The notes below the pieces were generated by a model. The model did no database searches. It saw nothing but the letters and a program-made list of their open reading frames with translations, and was not told where the DNA came from. Positions 47,087 to 55,852 of a stretch of DNA of 64,000 nt are shown here, piece by piece; the first letter of the stretch is position 1; each line of letters begins with the position of its first letter. The stretch is from Lutibacter citreus (GTDB taxonomy: Bacteria > Bacteroidota > Bacteroidia > Flavobacteriales > Flavobacteriaceae), in the NCBI RefSeq assembly GCF_003260195.1, contig NZ_QEIH01000002.1, forward strand, positions 434,001-498,000. Reading direction: 5' to 3'. A program made the translations under genes and the position numbers.

Positions 47087-47587
47087 ATGGAACAATTAAT
47101 AAGTGAATTTTCTTTTGGACTTTTCTTTTGGCAAGTAGCAATATTTATATTGTTAGTTTTCTTGTTGAAAAAAATGGCTTGGAAACCAATTTTAAATGCG
47201 GTAAACGAAAGAGAAGAAGGTATTAAAAATGCCTTAGAAGAAGCTGAAAATGCGCGTAAAGAAATGCAAAATTTAAATGCAGATAATGAGCGTATTTTAA
47301 AAGAAGCACGTGCACAACGTGATACTCTTTTAAAAGAAGCACGTGAAATGAAAGAAGGCATTATTGCAGAAGCAAAAGGAGAAGCACAAATACAAGCAAA
47401 TAAAGTTGTTGAACAAGCACAAGCAACAATTCAAGCTGAGAAAAATGCAGCTATTTCTGATATTAAAAATCAAGTAGCTGAGTTATCTATTGGAATTGCT
47501 GAAAAAGTTGTTAGAGGTGAATTATCAGACAAGAATAAGCAAATTAAGCTTGTTGAAGAAATGTTAAAAGAAGTAACAATTAGCTAA
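47087..47587 (+). CDS. atpF: F0F1 ATP synthase subunit b
   Basis: A 166-residue peripheral stalk subunit. One membrane helix (about 8-28, FGLFFWQVAIFILLVFLL) is followed by a long charged coiled coil rich in Ala, Glu and Lys. WKPILNAVNEREEGI is the conserved start of the stalk. It forms the stator with the delta subunit encoded 7 nt downstream. Confidence 0.94.
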   Translation: MEQLISEFSFGLFFWQVAIFILLVFLLKKMAWKPILNAVNEREEGIKNALEEAENARKEMQNLNADNERILKEARAQRDTLLKEAREMKEGIIAEAKGEAQIQANKVVEQAQATIQAEKNAAISDIKNQVAELSIGIAEKVVRGELSDKNKQIKLVEEMLKEVTIS

Positions 47588-47594
47588 TTAACAG

Positions 47595-48137
47595 ATGAGC
47601 GGATCCAGAGCAGCAGTAAGGTATGCAAAAGCAGCATTAAGTTTTGCAGTTGAACAACAAAATGAAGTTCAAGTGAATGATGATATGGTGTTGGTTGTAA
47701 ATACCATTCAAGAAAATAAAGACTTGCAATTATTTTTAAACAGTCCTGTTTTAAAATCGGAGCTTAAAAAATCTACATTGAAAGATGTATTTTCTGGTAA
47801 AATTGGAAATATAACTTCTGGAGTAATTGATTTGTTAGTTGATAATAAACGATTATCAATATTAGAAGATGTTGCAAAAAAATACTCTGAACTTTTTGAT
47901 AAACTTAAAGGGATTGAAGTTGCAAAAGTTATTTCAGCTGTTCCTTTAACAGAAGTTTTAAACAAACAAGTTTTAGCTAAAGTAAAAGAGATTACAGGAA
48001 AAGAAGCAACAATAGAAAATGTTGTAAATCCTGATATTATTGGAGGGTTTATATTGCGTATTGGTGATGTTCAATATGATGCAAGCATATCTAATAAATT
48101 ACAAGTATTAAAAAGACAATTTGAAAGCGAAAGCTAA
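47595..48137 (+). CDS. atpH: F0F1 ATP synthase subunit delta
   Basis: A 180-residue stator subunit. N-terminal SGSRAAVRYAKAALSFA and C-terminal ENVVNPDIIGGFILRIGDVQYDASISNKL are the family hallmarks. It links the b stalk to the top of the alpha/beta hexamer. Confidence 0.94.
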   Translation: MSGSRAAVRYAKAALSFAVEQQNEVQVNDDMVLVVNTIQENKDLQLFLNSPVLKSELKKSTLKDVFSGKIGNITSGVIDLLVDNKRLSILEDVAKKYSELFDKLKGIEVAKVISAVPLTEVLNKQVLAKVKEITGKEATIENVVNPDIIGGFILRIGDVQYDASISNKLQVLKRQFESES

Positions 48138-48183
48138 TATTCAAATTAAAAAAATAAGATTTTAGTTTTAAATAATAAATAAA

Positions 48184-49761
48184 ATGGCGTCAATAAAACC
48201 AGCTGAAGTTTCAGCAATTTTAAAACAACAATTAGCAGGATTTGAAGCTTCTGCATCCTTAGACGAAGTAGGAACAGTATTACAAGTAGGTGATGGTATT
48301 GCTCGTGTTTACGGTTTGGCAAATGTTCAATATGGTGAGCTTGTTGAATTTGAAGATGGATTAGAAGCAATTGTACTAAATTTGGAAGAAGACAATGTAG
48401 GTGTTGTTTTATTAGGTCATTCTAAAAATATTGTTGAAGGATCTACAGTAAAACGTACTGAAAGAATTGCTTCATTACAAGTTGGTGAAGGGATTGTTGG
48501 TCGTGTTGTTAATACATTAGGTGAACCAATTGATGGTAAAGGAGCCATACAAGGTAAAACTTATGAAATGCCATTAGAGCGTAAAGCTCCAGGTGTAATT
48601 TTCCGTGAACCGGTAACTGAACCATTACAAACTGGAATAAAAGCGGTTGATGCTATGATTCCTGTTGGAAGAGGTCAACGTGAGTTGATTATTGGTGACC
48701 GTCAAACTGGTAAATCTACAGTTGCTATTGATACTATTATCAATCAAAAAGAATTTTATGATGCTGGTGAGCCAGTTTATTGTATATATGTTGCAATTGG
48801 TCAAAAAGCATCTACGGTTGCTAATATTGCAAATTTATTAGAAGAAAAAGGAGCTTTAGCTTATACAACAATTGTTGCAGCTAATGCATCTGATCCTGCC
48901 GCAATGCAAGTATATGCGCCAATGGGAGGTGCTGCAATTGGAGAGTATTTTAGAGATACAGGTAGACCAGCTTTAATTGTTTATGATGATTTATCTAAAC
49001 AAGCAGTTGCTTACCGTGAGATTTCATTATTATTACGCCGTCCACCGGGACGTGAGGCGTATCCAGGGGATGTTTTCTACCTTCACTCTAGATTATTAGA
49101 ACGTGCAGCAAAAGTTATTAATGACGATACTATTGCTTCTCAAATGAATGATGTACCAGATTCATTACAAGGATTAATAAAAGGTGGTGGTTCTTTAACT
49201 GCATTGCCAATTATTGAAACACAAGCGGGAGATGTTTCGGCATATATTCCAACAAACGTAATTTCTATTACTGACGGACAAATTTTCTTAGATGGAGATT
49301 TATTTAACTCAGGTGTGCGTCCAGCTATTAATGTAGGTATTTCTGTATCTCGTGTAGGTGGTAATGCACAAATAAAATCAATGAAAAAAGTAGCAGGTAC
49401 TTTAAAATTAGATCAAGCACAATACCGTGAGTTAGAAGCTTTCGCTAAGTTTGGTTCAGATTTAGATGCTGCAACTATGAATGTAATTGAAAAAGGAAAA
49501 CGTAATGTTGAGATTTTAAAACAAGCTCAATCAGATCCTTTTAAAGTTGAAGATCAAATTGCAATTATTTATGCAGGGTCTAAAAATTTATTAAGAGATG
49601 TTCCAGTAGAAAAAGTAAAAGAATTTGAAAGTGATTACATTCAATATTTGAATGCAAAACATAGAGATACTTTAGATATTTTAAAAGCTGGTAAATTAAC
49701 TGATGAAGTTATAGACACTTTAACTAGTGCAGCAAAAGAAGTTTCAGCTAAATACGCATAA
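48184..49761 (+). CDS. atpA: F0F1 ATP synthase subunit alpha
   Basis: A 525-residue regulatory nucleotide-binding subunit. Walker A is GDRQTGKST (about 176-184), the Arg finger region is [10 protein letters not shown], and the N-terminal beta-barrel has [14 protein letters not shown]. Complete and of normal length. Confidence 0.97.
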   Translation: MASIKPAEVSAILKQQLAGFEASASLDEVGTVLQVGDGIARVYGLANVQYGELVEFEDGLEAIVLNLEEDNVGVVLLGHSKNIVEGSTVKRTERIASLQVGEGIVGRVVNTLGEPIDGKGAIQGKTYEMPLERKAPGVIFREPVTEPLQTGIKAVDAMIPVGRGQRELIIGDRQTGKSTVAIDTIINQKEFYDAGEPVYCIYVAIGQKASTVANIANLLEEKGALAYTTIVAANASDPAAMQVYAPMGGAAIGEYFRDTGRPALIVYDDLSKQAVAYREISLLLRRPPGREAYPGDVFYLHSRLLERAAKVINDDTIASQMNDVPDSLQGLIKGGGSLTALPIIETQAGDVSAYIPTNVISITDGQIFLDGDLFNSGVRPAINVGISVSRVGGNAQIKSMKKVAGTLKLDQAQYRELEAFAKFGSDLDAATMNVIEKGKRNVEILKQAQSDPFKVEDQIAIIYAGSKNLLRDVPVEKVKEFESDYIQYLNAKHRDTLDILKAGKLTDEVIDTLTSAAKEVSAKYA

Positions 49762-49823
49762 TTAAGACTTTAGTGTAGAGCATTAAATAAAATTTAATAC
49801 TCTACACTTAATACCAAAAATAA

Positions 49824-50684
49824 ATGGCAAACTTAAAAGAAATACGTAATAGAATTACATCCATTGGTTCAACAATGCAAATTACCAGTGCCATGAAAAT
49901 GGTATCGGCAGCTAAGTTGAAAAAAGCGCAAGATGCAATTACGCAAATGCGTCCGTATGCCAATAAGTTAACCGAACTTTTACAAAGTTTGAGCGCTACT
50001 TTAGATAGTGATGTTGGTGGTGTTTATTCTGAACAAAAAGAAGTTTCAAGAGTATTATTAGTAGTAATTACATCTAATAGAGGTTTGTGTGGTGGTTTTA
50101 ATTCTTCAGTAATTAAAGCTTCTATTAAAAACATTGAAGATAATTTTAAAGGTAAGCAAGTTGATTTGTTAACCATTGGTAAAAAAGGAAATGATCTTTT
50201 ATCTAAAACACAAAATGTTATTGAAAATCATAATGAAATTTATGATGATTTAACATTTAATAATGTTGCTGTTATTGCCGAAAAAATAATGAGTTTATTT
50301 GCTGAAGGTAAATATGAAAAAGTAGAATTGATTTACAATCAATTTAAAAATGCTGCAACTCAAATTGAAACAATAGAACAGTTTTTACCTATTGTTCCTG
50401 CTGAAGGTGAATTTAAAGGAAATGTAGATTATATTTTTGAGCCAAGTAAGGCTGAAATAGTGTTAGAATTGATTCCTAAATCTTTAAAAACACAACTTTA
50501 TAAAGCAATAAGGGATTCATTTGCTTCTGAACATGGTGCTCGTATGACTGCTATGCATAAAGCAACTGATAACGCAACAGATTTACGTAATGATTTACTA
50601 CTTACGTATAACAAAGCAAGACAAGCAGCAATTACAAATGAAATTTTAGAAATTGTTGGAGGTGCTGAGGCTCTTAATAATTAA
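49824..50684 (+). CDS. atpG: F0F1 ATP synthase subunit gamma
   Basis: A 286-residue central-shaft subunit. N-terminal MANLKEIRNRITSIGSTMQIT with MKMVSAAKL, the central SNRGLCGGFN, and C-terminal MTAMHKATDNATDL with the terminal helix are all conserved. It ends the operon: atpD and atpC do not follow. Bacteroidota commonly carry those two in a separate locus. Confidence 0.96.
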   Translation: MANLKEIRNRITSIGSTMQITSAMKMVSAAKLKKAQDAITQMRPYANKLTELLQSLSATLDSDVGGVYSEQKEVSRVLLVVITSNRGLCGGFNSSVIKASIKNIEDNFKGKQVDLLTIGKKGNDLLSKTQNVIENHNEIYDDLTFNNVAVIAEKIMSLFAEGKYEKVELIYNQFKNAATQIETIEQFLPIVPAEGEFKGNVDYIFEPSKAEIVLELIPKSLKTQLYKAIRDSFASEHGARMTAMHKATDNATDLRNDLLLTYNKARQAAITNEILEIVGGAEALNN

Positions 50685-50739
50685 AAGAGAATTAGTAATT
50701 AAGGCATTAGACATTTAATTTTATTTGTAAATTAAAATA

Positions 50740-50777
50740 TAAAAAGCTTCTCAATATATATTGAGAAGCTTTTTTTG
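50740..50777 (+). terminator. intrinsic terminator of the atp operon
   Basis: AAGCTTCTCAATATA pairs with TATTGAGAAGCTT; a run of seven T follows. Confidence 0.9.
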
Positions 50778-50905
50778 CTTCATAATAATATTTAAAAAAC
50801 TTTAAGTATCATAAAATCAACAAGATATGTATTCTTGTTGATCGGTTTATTGTTTTTGGCATAGATTTTGAAAAATCTAGTACATAACCCATAAAATAAT
50901 TAATT

Positions 50906-51829
50906 ATGAAATCAATAAAATTACTTTTCGCAACTTTAATAATAGGAGTATCAATTGCTTCATGTAGCGTTGTAATTGACGATGTTCATGATTCACGTTA
51001 TGTAACTCTTGAAGATATAGTAACATCTTATGATTTATGGTATATAGATTATAATAAAACCACAGGGAATGGAGATGTTGCTTTTTTATCAAAAGCATTT
51101 ACAATTTCATTTAGAAATGGTAACTTATATGCTAATAATAATTTGGTTGATATTGGTTCAACAGGAAGTGGTTATGGTATTCAAATTGGATATTATAATA
51201 CAAATGGAGGTTTTCTAGAAGTAGACCATGGATTAGATGGATATTTTGATTTTGATGTTATTGAAGTTTCAAATGATAGAATAAAGCTAAAAGACAATTA
51301 CAATAATGTAACTTACTATTTAGAAGGTTACCAAAACTATAGTTTTGATTTTGATCAAATATTTTATGAAAATATAGAATATTTTTTACAAGAGTATGAT
51401 GCTTGGGAAAAATCATATGTTAGTGATGCCGGAAGTATAAATGAATTTGATAATGAAAATTACCTTGCATTTACACCTGAAAATTTAACTACTTTTTATT
51501 CTTCACAAGATCAAGTTGGCACGAATATTGCAAACATTTATTGGGATTATGTAGGAGGTTATGAAGTGTTTAATGTTGAAGGTTATGATAATTTAAAAAT
51601 TTTAACATTACATTATGATTCGTTCGGTACTGAAGAATTTGAATTGAGCGTTATAAATGATGGAGAGATTAGTTTGTATCACGTAGATTCTGGAACAACA
51701 TATGAATTTACTGGAAAAGGATTTATTCAATATTTAAAAAATAGTTCGTTAAAAAATAATGTAAGTAAAGAAGGACGAAAACGAACTAAAGTAATAAGAA
51801 AAACGAAAATTAGAAGAAATTTAAAATAA
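50906..51829 (+). CDS. uncharacterised flavobacterial lipoprotein with basic tail
   Basis: A 307-residue protein. Signal peptide with lipobox IASC (Cys20), then VVIDDVHDSRYVTLEDIVTSYDLWYIDYNKTTGNGDV and a beta-rich acidic body full of Asp, Tyr and Asn. The last 20 residues are strongly basic (GRKRTKVIRKTKIRR). Homologues in Flavobacteriaceae have been labelled nicotinic acid mononucleotide adenyltransferase, but no nucleotide-binding motif is present, so I do not adopt that name. It is a single gene between two terminators. Confidence 0.7.
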   Translation: MKSIKLLFATLIIGVSIASCSVVIDDVHDSRYVTLEDIVTSYDLWYIDYNKTTGNGDVAFLSKAFTISFRNGNLYANNNLVDIGSTGSGYGIQIGYYNTNGGFLEVDHGLDGYFDFDVIEVSNDRIKLKDNYNNVTYYLEGYQNYSFDFDQIFYENIEYFLQEYDAWEKSYVSDAGSINEFDNENYLAFTPENLTTFYSSQDQVGTNIANIYWDYVGGYEVFNVEGYDNLKILTLHYDSFGTEEFELSVINDGEISLYHVDSGTTYEFTGKGFIQYLKNSSLKNNVSKEGRKRTKVIRKTKIRRNLK

Positions 51830-51877
51830 AGTTTGGTTAGTTGATTTTTAATTGGTTATGGGTTAATAACCAATTAG

Positions 51878-51910
51878 CAAAAAACCGCTCCCCCTTGGAG
51901 CGGTTTTTTT
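51878..51910 (+). terminator. intrinsic terminator after the lipoprotein gene
   Basis: AAAACCGCTCC pairs with GGAGCGGTTTT around a CCCTT loop, followed by further T. Confidence 0.9.
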
Positions 51911-51941
51911 GTATATTTATAGTTGTTAAAATTATAAGAAA

Positions 51942-52697
51942 ATGAATCATAAAACGGCTTTTATAACAGGAGCAACTTCAGGAATTGGAAAAGCTACTGC
52001 AAAAATTTTTGCAAAGAATAAAATTCAATTAATACTTTGCGGTAGAAGAACTGATAGGTTAGCTCAATTAAAATTGGAATTGGGGAAATATACAAAGGTT
52101 ACAACTCTACAATTTGATGTAAGAGATAAAGAGGCAACTTTTAAAGCTATTGATTCTCTTCCGTTTGAATTTCAGAAAATAGATATTTTAATTAATAATG
52201 CAGGAAATGCTCATGGTTTGAGTTCTATTCAAGACGGAAACATTGAAGATTGGGATGCTATGATTGATATAAATGTAAAAGGATTACTGTATGTATCAAA
52301 AGCTATTATTCCAAAAATGGTTGAAAACAATAGGGGGTTTGTGGTAAATATAGGCTCTATAGCAGGTAAAGAGGTGTATCCTAACGGAAATGTTTATTGT
52401 GCTTCAAAACACGCTGTAAATGCTTTAAATAAAGCTATGCGGATAGATTTGAATAAACATAACATTCGTGTTTCCGCAATTCATCCAGGTGCGGTAGAAA
52501 CAGAGTTTTCTGAAGTTAGATTTAAAGGAGATAAAGAAAAGGCTAATAATGTTTATAAAGGTTTTGATGCGCTACAAGCAAATGATATTGCAGAAATAAT
52601 TTATTTTGTAATATCAAGACCAATACATGTAAATATAGAAGATTTAATAGTATACCCAACAGCCCAAGCGAGTGCAACAATTTTGAATAGAGAATAA
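51942..52697 (+). CDS. short-chain dehydrogenase/reductase (YdfG-like)
   Basis: A 251-residue classical SDR. The cofactor motif is GATSGIGKA (10-18), the structural NNAGNAHG follows at about 87-94, and the catalytic site is Ser (NIGSIAG) with YCASK. An Arg-Arg pair after the glycine motif (GRRTDR) favours NADP(H). The sequence resembles YdfG-type L-allo-threonine/3-hydroxy acid dehydrogenases; the actual substrate is unproven. It is followed 7 nt later by the AlbA_2 gene. Confidence 0.87.
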   Translation: MNHKTAFITGATSGIGKATAKIFAKNKIQLILCGRRTDRLAQLKLELGKYTKVTTLQFDVRDKEATFKAIDSLPFEFQKIDILINNAGNAHGLSSIQDGNIEDWDAMIDINVKGLLYVSKAIIPKMVENNRGFVVNIGSIAGKEVYPNGNVYCASKHAVNALNKAMRIDLNKHNIRVSAIHPGAVETEFSEVRFKGDKEKANNVYKGFDALQANDIAEIIYFVISRPIHVNIEDLIVYPTAQASATILNRE

Positions 52698-52704
52698 CAG
52701 GATA

Positions 52705-53838
52705 ATGATAAATAAGCGTTTACTAATTAAAAATTTATTAGCCCATAACGATGAAAACAGCTTTTATGATAAAAAGCGAAAAATTTCATTAGGTACAAAA
52801 GAAGGGAAAGCTAAATTTTTAAAACATGTTTGTGCGTTATCTAATTCAAATCCTGATAATAATTCTTATATAGTAATTGGTGTTGAAGATCAATTCAATA
52901 AAATTGAAGGTGTTGATTTTTTTGATGATAGTAAAATTCAAAATCTAATAAATTCTTATTTTGAAAATCCACCAATAATTCATTATGAAAATATACCATT
53001 TCCAAGATTGCCAAGGCATAAAGTTGTTGGCTTAGTTACTATAAACCCAATTAATAAGGTTACATCTTTAAAAAGATCCATTTGGAAATATAATAAAGGC
53101 TTGGTTTTTTATAGAAGAGGAAGTAATTCTATGCATACATTTGGAAATTATGAGTTAAAAAGCACCAACAAAGAGGTTGTTGAAGCTTTAGAGAAAAATG
53201 CAAGCAATAATATTAAGTTGACTTTAGATGGGGTTTTTGATTTTTTTGAAAGACATAAGCCAGAATATAACCCTACTTACAAAGTGTTTAATGAGCAATT
53301 TGTGCTTTGTTGGGCAGGTAAAAAGAAAATAGTTGAAGATAAAATATTTTATTCAAGAGTTGATATTGAATTAATAAACGAACAAGTACGGCTATTTTAT
53401 TCTGCATTAGATGAAGTTAAAATTGAATATAATAATCAATCTTTTATAATTACTGAGTATGTTTTTTTAAGGATAAAAGACGAATTTGATTTTCATCCTT
53501 TCGAAAAAACAATAATCAACTTTAAAGAAAATGGAAAACACGATATAGCAACCGAGTTTTTATTTAATCCGCCTCAATTCAATAAAAAAGATTTATATCA
53601 TATTTTTAATAATTGTAATGCTATTTTAAATAAGCTAAAGAAAAATATTGACCTAACTAAAACTGAATTAATGGATTTAGAAGAATTACCAACAAATCTT
53701 ATGATTTGTGTATTAAATGGTATTCCAAACGCATTTTTAAGGTTAGAAGAGTCTAAAAAATATTTAAGAAGATTAGATGATAAATCTACTTATATAAAAT
53801 ATAAAGAAGCTGCTCGTGTTTTAAGAAAGGTTAATTAA
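52705..53838 (+). CDS. AlbA_2/Schlafen-like domain protein
   Basis: A 377-residue cytoplasmic protein. The N-terminal 150 residues have the AlbA_2 layout: KEGKAKFLKHVCALSNSNPDNNSYIVIGVED, then a strand-rich segment ending LVFYRRGSNSMH. Such proteins are often listed as ATP-binding or DNA-binding, but the C-terminal 220 residues have no recognised motif here. Its close spacing to the SDR suggests co-transcription. Confidence 0.68.
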   Translation: MINKRLLIKNLLAHNDENSFYDKKRKISLGTKEGKAKFLKHVCALSNSNPDNNSYIVIGVEDQFNKIEGVDFFDDSKIQNLINSYFENPPIIHYENIPFPRLPRHKVVGLVTINPINKVTSLKRSIWKYNKGLVFYRRGSNSMHTFGNYELKSTNKEVVEALEKNASNNIKLTLDGVFDFFERHKPEYNPTYKVFNEQFVLCWAGKKKIVEDKIFYSRVDIELINEQVRLFYSALDEVKIEYNNQSFIITEYVFLRIKDEFDFHPFEKTIINFKENGKHDIATEFLFNPPQFNKKDLYHIFNNCNAILNKLKKNIDLTKTELMDLEELPTNLMICVLNGIPNAFLRLEESKKYLRRLDDKSTYIKYKEAARVLRKVN

Positions 53839-53865
53839 AAAACCTAATTTTTATGTTCAATAATA

Positions 53866-55197
53866 CTAACCATTTATTTTTTTATAGAGTTGTAATGCAA
53901 AACCATCGGTTAAACTTGCTACAAATCCAGAAATAGCTAAAAGCCTTAGATATAGTGTTTTTTTTGGTTTTTGTAAACCTTCAGGCAATAAGTTTAAAAT
54001 TAATTTATCATAATTAGACATATTGTTTTCAAACTTATGATTGGAAGCGGTTAAAAATACATCCAACAATTTAGCAATTATAGAATAACCCATTAGTTCT
54101 TTTTCAACAACTTCACGACTTCTATAAATTTTTTCAACACTAAGTTTAATAATGTCATTTATTTGCGCTTCATATTTGCATTTTTCTAAAAGAGAATATG
54201 GAAATTCTCCTTTTAAAATTGCAGCTTCATTTTCTAAAAATACTTTTGTTGCTTCGCTAATTAATGTTCCAATTGCTAAAGCACGTAAATAACTTAAACG
54301 ATCTTTTTTATGTTTTAACTGATAGTATTTTTCTGAATTAATGCTGTCTTTAACTAACTTAATTAAATATTCAAGGGCAAATTCTTCTTCAATTAAACCT
54401 AGGTTTATACCGTCTTCAAAATCAATAATTGTATAACAAATATCATCCGCAGCTTCAACCAAATAAGCCAAAGGATGTCTTTTAAAAGCAATATTTTCTT
54501 TTTCTCCTGTTGCAATTAATCCTAATTCTTTAGCAACATTATTAAATGCGGTTAAATCAGATTGGAAAACCCCATATTTTTTATCCGCAATATGTGTAGT
54601 TGGTTTTTTAGGTAATGATTCTTTTGGGTACTTTATAAATGCTCCTAATGTAGCGTAGGATAAACGCAAACCACCTTCAACACCTTCTTTAGTTTCAGTT
54701 AAAATTCTAAAACCGTTAGCATTTCCTTCAAAATCAATAAAATCTTGCCATTGTTTATCTGAAAGGTCTTTTTTATGTTTTTGTCCGTTACCGTTTAAAA
54801 AATATTCCCCAATTGCTTTTTCTCCACTGTGTCCAAATGGCGGATTTCCAATATCATGAGCTAATGCTGCTGTAGCGACAATAGCTCCAAAATCATTCAT
54901 TTTGTATCCTTTTTCATTTAAATCAGGATATTTTTCTATTATTTTTTCTCCAACAATTCTTCCTAAGGAACGAGCTACAACACTTACTTCTAAACTATGA
55001 GTAAGTCTTGTATGAACAAAATCTGTTTTAGATAAAGGAATAACTTGAGTTTTGTCTTGCAAGCTTCTAAATGAATCCGAAAAAATAATTCGATCATAAT
55101 CTACTTCAAACCCTAAACGAGTTTCATCTTGTTTATTTCTTAATCTTTCCTGTTTATCACCATATCTTTTTAAGGATAATAACTGATTCCAATTCAT
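53866..55197 (-). CDS. dgt: deoxyguanosinetriphosphate triphosphohydrolase
   Basis: A 443-residue HD-domain enzyme that hydrolyses dNTPs to the nucleoside and triphosphate, keeping the dNTP pool in check. Metal ligands lie in HTRLTHSLEV (His), AALAHDIGNPPFGHSGE (His-Asp) and the later EAADDICYTIIDFEDG (Asp). The N-terminal SDSFRSLQDKTQVIPL is also typical. It belongs to the shorter Dgt type. No tail domain is added. Confidence 0.93.
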   Translation of the reverse strand: MNWNQLLSLKRYGDKQERLRNKQDETRLGFEVDYDRIIFSDSFRSLQDKTQVIPLSKTDFVHTRLTHSLEVSVVARSLGRIVGEKIIEKYPDLNEKGYKMNDFGAIVATAALAHDIGNPPFGHSGEKAIGEYFLNGNGQKHKKDLSDKQWQDFIDFEGNANGFRILTETKEGVEGGLRLSYATLGAFIKYPKESLPKKPTTHIADKKYGVFQSDLTAFNNVAKELGLIATGEKENIAFKRHPLAYLVEAADDICYTIIDFEDGINLGLIEEEFALEYLIKLVKDSINSEKYYQLKHKKDRLSYLRALAIGTLISEATKVFLENEAAILKGEFPYSLLEKCKYEAQINDIIKLSVEKIYRSREVVEKELMGYSIIAKLLDVFLTASNHKFENNMSNYDKLILNLLPEGLQKPKKTLYLRLLAISGFVASLTDGFALQLYKKING

Positions 55198-55268
55198 TTT
55201 TAGCTATTTAAAATTTTCACGCAATATAGCTATTAAATATGTTTAAAAAAGGATTGCCTTTGTGAAAC

Positions 55269-55318
55269 TTAACGTTTTCTAAAAGATTAGTTAATCAACA
55301 ATTAACCATTACTTAACA
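55269..55318 (+). promoter_or_regulatory. Pho box-like operator: five hexamers in 11-bp phase
   Basis: Hexamers TTAACG (55269), TAAAAG (55280), TTAATC (55291), TTAACC (55302) and TTAACA (55313) recur every 11 bp with 5-nt spacers. A -7-like TTCTTTG (55329-55335) begins 10 nt after the last one. Direct TTAACA repeats with an 11-bp period are the form of phosphate-regulon operators bound by PhoP/PhoB-type regulators. Confidence 0.65.
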
Positions 55319-55358
55319 TTAAAGAATGTTCTTTGTGTTATCAAAAAAAAATACAAAA

Positions 55359-55754
55359 ATGCGTTATTTTATTATAGTTGTTTTATTAGTTGTATCAAGT
55401 AATATTACTGCTCAAAAACTAAAAACAGGTTCCTTAGTAGCTGTTTATAATCAAAAAAGTGAAGTGAAAGGAATTGTTTTGGATGCTGAGAATGAAGGAG
55501 AACCTTTATATTTTGCGGAAGTAACTGTAAAAGAATTAAATAAAACTGTTGAAACCGAAATTGACGGTTCATTTAAATTAAGTCTTAAACCTGGTGAATA
55601 TACGTTGGTTTATAGTTTTATTGGATATGAAACTGTTGAGATTCAAAATGTTAAAATACAAGGTGGGAATGTTTTAAAACTTAAACAAGTATTAAAAGCT
55701 TCAAAACCTGATACTCCAAATTTAAATACTGTTGCTTTTTTCAGCTCAAAGTAG
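55359..55754 (+). CDS. small exported protein with carboxypeptidase-like regulatory domain
   Basis: About 131 residues. Signal peptide MRYFIIVVLLVVSSNITAQ, then a CarboxypepD_reg-like domain: VKGIVLDAENEGEPLYFAEVTVKE, VETEIDGSFKLSLKPGEYTLVYSFIGYETVEI. The same domain starts the TonB-dependent receptor downstream, and the two are clearly similar, so one may derive from the other. I chose the ATG at 55359: an upstream ATG (55326) would lie on the predicted -7 element and add a non-signal extension. It probably acts in the periplasm with the receptor. Confidence 0.8.
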   Translation: MRYFIIVVLLVVSSNITAQKLKTGSLVAVYNQKSEVKGIVLDAENEGEPLYFAEVTVKELNKTVETEIDGSFKLSLKPGEYTLVYSFIGYETVEIQNVKIQGGNVLKLKQVLKASKPDTPNLNTVAFFSSK

Positions 55755-55815
55755 TTAACTTTAAATTAACTCTTTTATTACCATATGATAACCACTGATT
55801 AACAATTCATTTACG
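55755..55815 (+). promoter_or_regulatory. Pho box-like operator: six hexamers in 11-bp phase
   Basis: Hexamers TTAACT (55755), TTAACT (55766), ATTACC (55777), ATAACC (55788), TTAACA (55799) and TTTACG (55810) recur every 11 bp. The -7-like TTCTTTG (55826-55832) again starts 10 nt after the last hexamer, the same spacing as in the operator at 55269-55318. The array begins right after the preceding stop codon. Confidence 0.68.
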
Positions 55816-55852
55816 TTTTAATTATTTCTTTGCGCCATAATTAAAAGAGAAA

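Noticed and set aside
50906..51829. Nicotinic acid mononucleotide adenylyltransferase
   Set aside because: No HxGH or ISSTxxR motif is present, and the protein is an exported lipoprotein.
55326..55358. Upstream ATG for the small regulatory-domain protein
   Set aside because: It overlaps the predicted -7 element and adds residues before a clean signal peptide.
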